Assembly: GCA_025642075.2 (NCBI GenBank)
Contig: JAODUO010000117.1
Span: 137,501-201,500, forward strand
Reading direction: 5' to 3'
Length of the DNA stretch: 64,000 bases
DNA from: Ridgeia piscesae
Lineage: Eukaryota; Annelida; Polychaeta; Sabellida; Siboglinidae
The first letter of the stretch is position 1; every line of letters starts with the position of its first letter. A program made the position numbers and the translations under genes. Of this stretch, positions 62,945-64,000 are shown one piece after another. Below the pieces are notes generated by a model that ran no database searches, had not been told where the DNA came from, and saw nothing but the letters and a program-made list of their open reading frames with translations.

Positions 62945-64000
62945 CGAACATATGAACAAAACCACATCAGCTACACATGACCATAACAATGCCATAACCA
63001 ATGTGTACACATGACCAAAACCACACCAGGTACACCTGACCGTAACAATGCCATAACCAGTGTGTACACATGGCCAAAGTCACACCACGTACACATGACC
63101 ATAACAACACCATAACCAATGTGTACACATGACCAAAGTCACACAGTACACATGACCATAACAACACCATAACCAGTGTGTACACATGACCAAAGTCACA
63201 CCAGGTACACATGACCATAACAAAACAATAACCAGTGTGTACACATGACTAAAGTCAAACCAGGTACACATGACCATAACACACCATAACCAGTGTGTAC
63301 ACATGACCAAAGTCACACCAGGTACACATGACCATAACAACACCATAACCAGTGTGTACACATGACCAAAGTCACATCAGGTACACATGACCATAACAAC
63401 ACCATAACCAGTGTGTACACATGACTAAAGTCAAACCAGGTACACATGACCATAACAAAACCATAACCAATGTGTACACATGACCAAAGCCACATCAGGT
63501 ACACATGACCATAACAATACCATAACCAATGTGTACACATGACCAAAGTCACATCAGGTACACATGACCATAACAACACCATAACCAGTGTGTACACATG
63601 ACCAAAGTCACATCAGGTTCACATGACCATAACAACACCATAACCAATGTGTACACATGACCAAAGCCACATCAGGTACACATGACCATAACAACACCAT
63701 AACCAGTGTGTACAGATGACCAAAGTCACACCAGGTACACATGACCATACCAACGCCATAACCAATGTGTACACATGACCAAAGTCACATCAGGTACACA
63801 TGACCATAACAATGCCATAACCAGTGTGTACACATGACCAAAGTCACACCAGGTACACATGACCATACCAATGCCATAACCAATGTGTACACATGACCAA
63901 AGTCACATCAGGTACACATGACCATAACAATGCCATAACCAGTGTGTACACATGACCAAAGCCACAACAGGTACACATGACCATACCAACGCCATAACCT
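62945..64000. repeat. 60-bp minisatellite, about 17 copies, cut by the window end
   Basis: The unit contains CCATAACCAGTGTGTACACA, TGACCAAAGTCACATCAGGT and ACACATGACCATAACAACAC. The two ACACATGACC halves suggest an original unit of about 30 bp. Confidence 0.96.

Overview
This window is animal nuclear DNA. One split gene with GT-AG introns fills most of it on the minus strand, surrounded by microsatellites, minisatellites and decayed non-LTR retrotransposon pieces. There is no operon structure, rRNA, CRISPR array or phage. The repeat style suggests a marine invertebrate, but the species cannot be named from the sequence.

The gene is a CLC chloride/proton exchanger of the CLC-7 (lysosomal) type. 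I assembled 23 coding exons by matching reading frame, splice phase and family motifs. They run from 62382 down to a stop codon at 11977-11979. All splice phases agree and together give 825 codons, about the length of vertebrate CLC-7. The start codon and first exon lie above 64000. The chain carries the N-terminal cytosolic tail, the helical core with GSGIP, GKEGP and GVFIP, the gating and proton glutamates, and two C-terminal CBS domains.

Layout: 1-11900 lies 3' of the gene and holds microsatellites, a long fold-back element (718-1027) and two reverse-transcriptase fragments (about 300-690 and 5070-5425). 11977-22800 carries the CBS domains and last core exons, with 4 kb of pyrimidine repeat in between. 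28057-45402 carries the channel core. 48265-62382 carries the N-terminal exons. Roughly 24 kb of the 50 kb gene is intronic tandem repeat, with unit lengths of 20, 21, 24, 28, 33, 34, 36, 36, 40, 42, 44, 60 and 64 bp.

The most interesting observation is where these arrays sit. Several start at, overlap or are built from the splice junctions of the gene. The 33-bp array (28227-29790) repeats the acceptor plus the start of the following exon about 47 times. A 36-bp array (61740-62180) repeats a consensus donor in a reading frame that stays open. A 28-bp series repeats another exon end and donor, and a 64-bp array begins exactly at a donor. Nearly all very long open frames in the window are by-products of these arrays and are not genes. 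I found no convincing new multi-gene system. The splice-junction minisatellites are the item to follow up.
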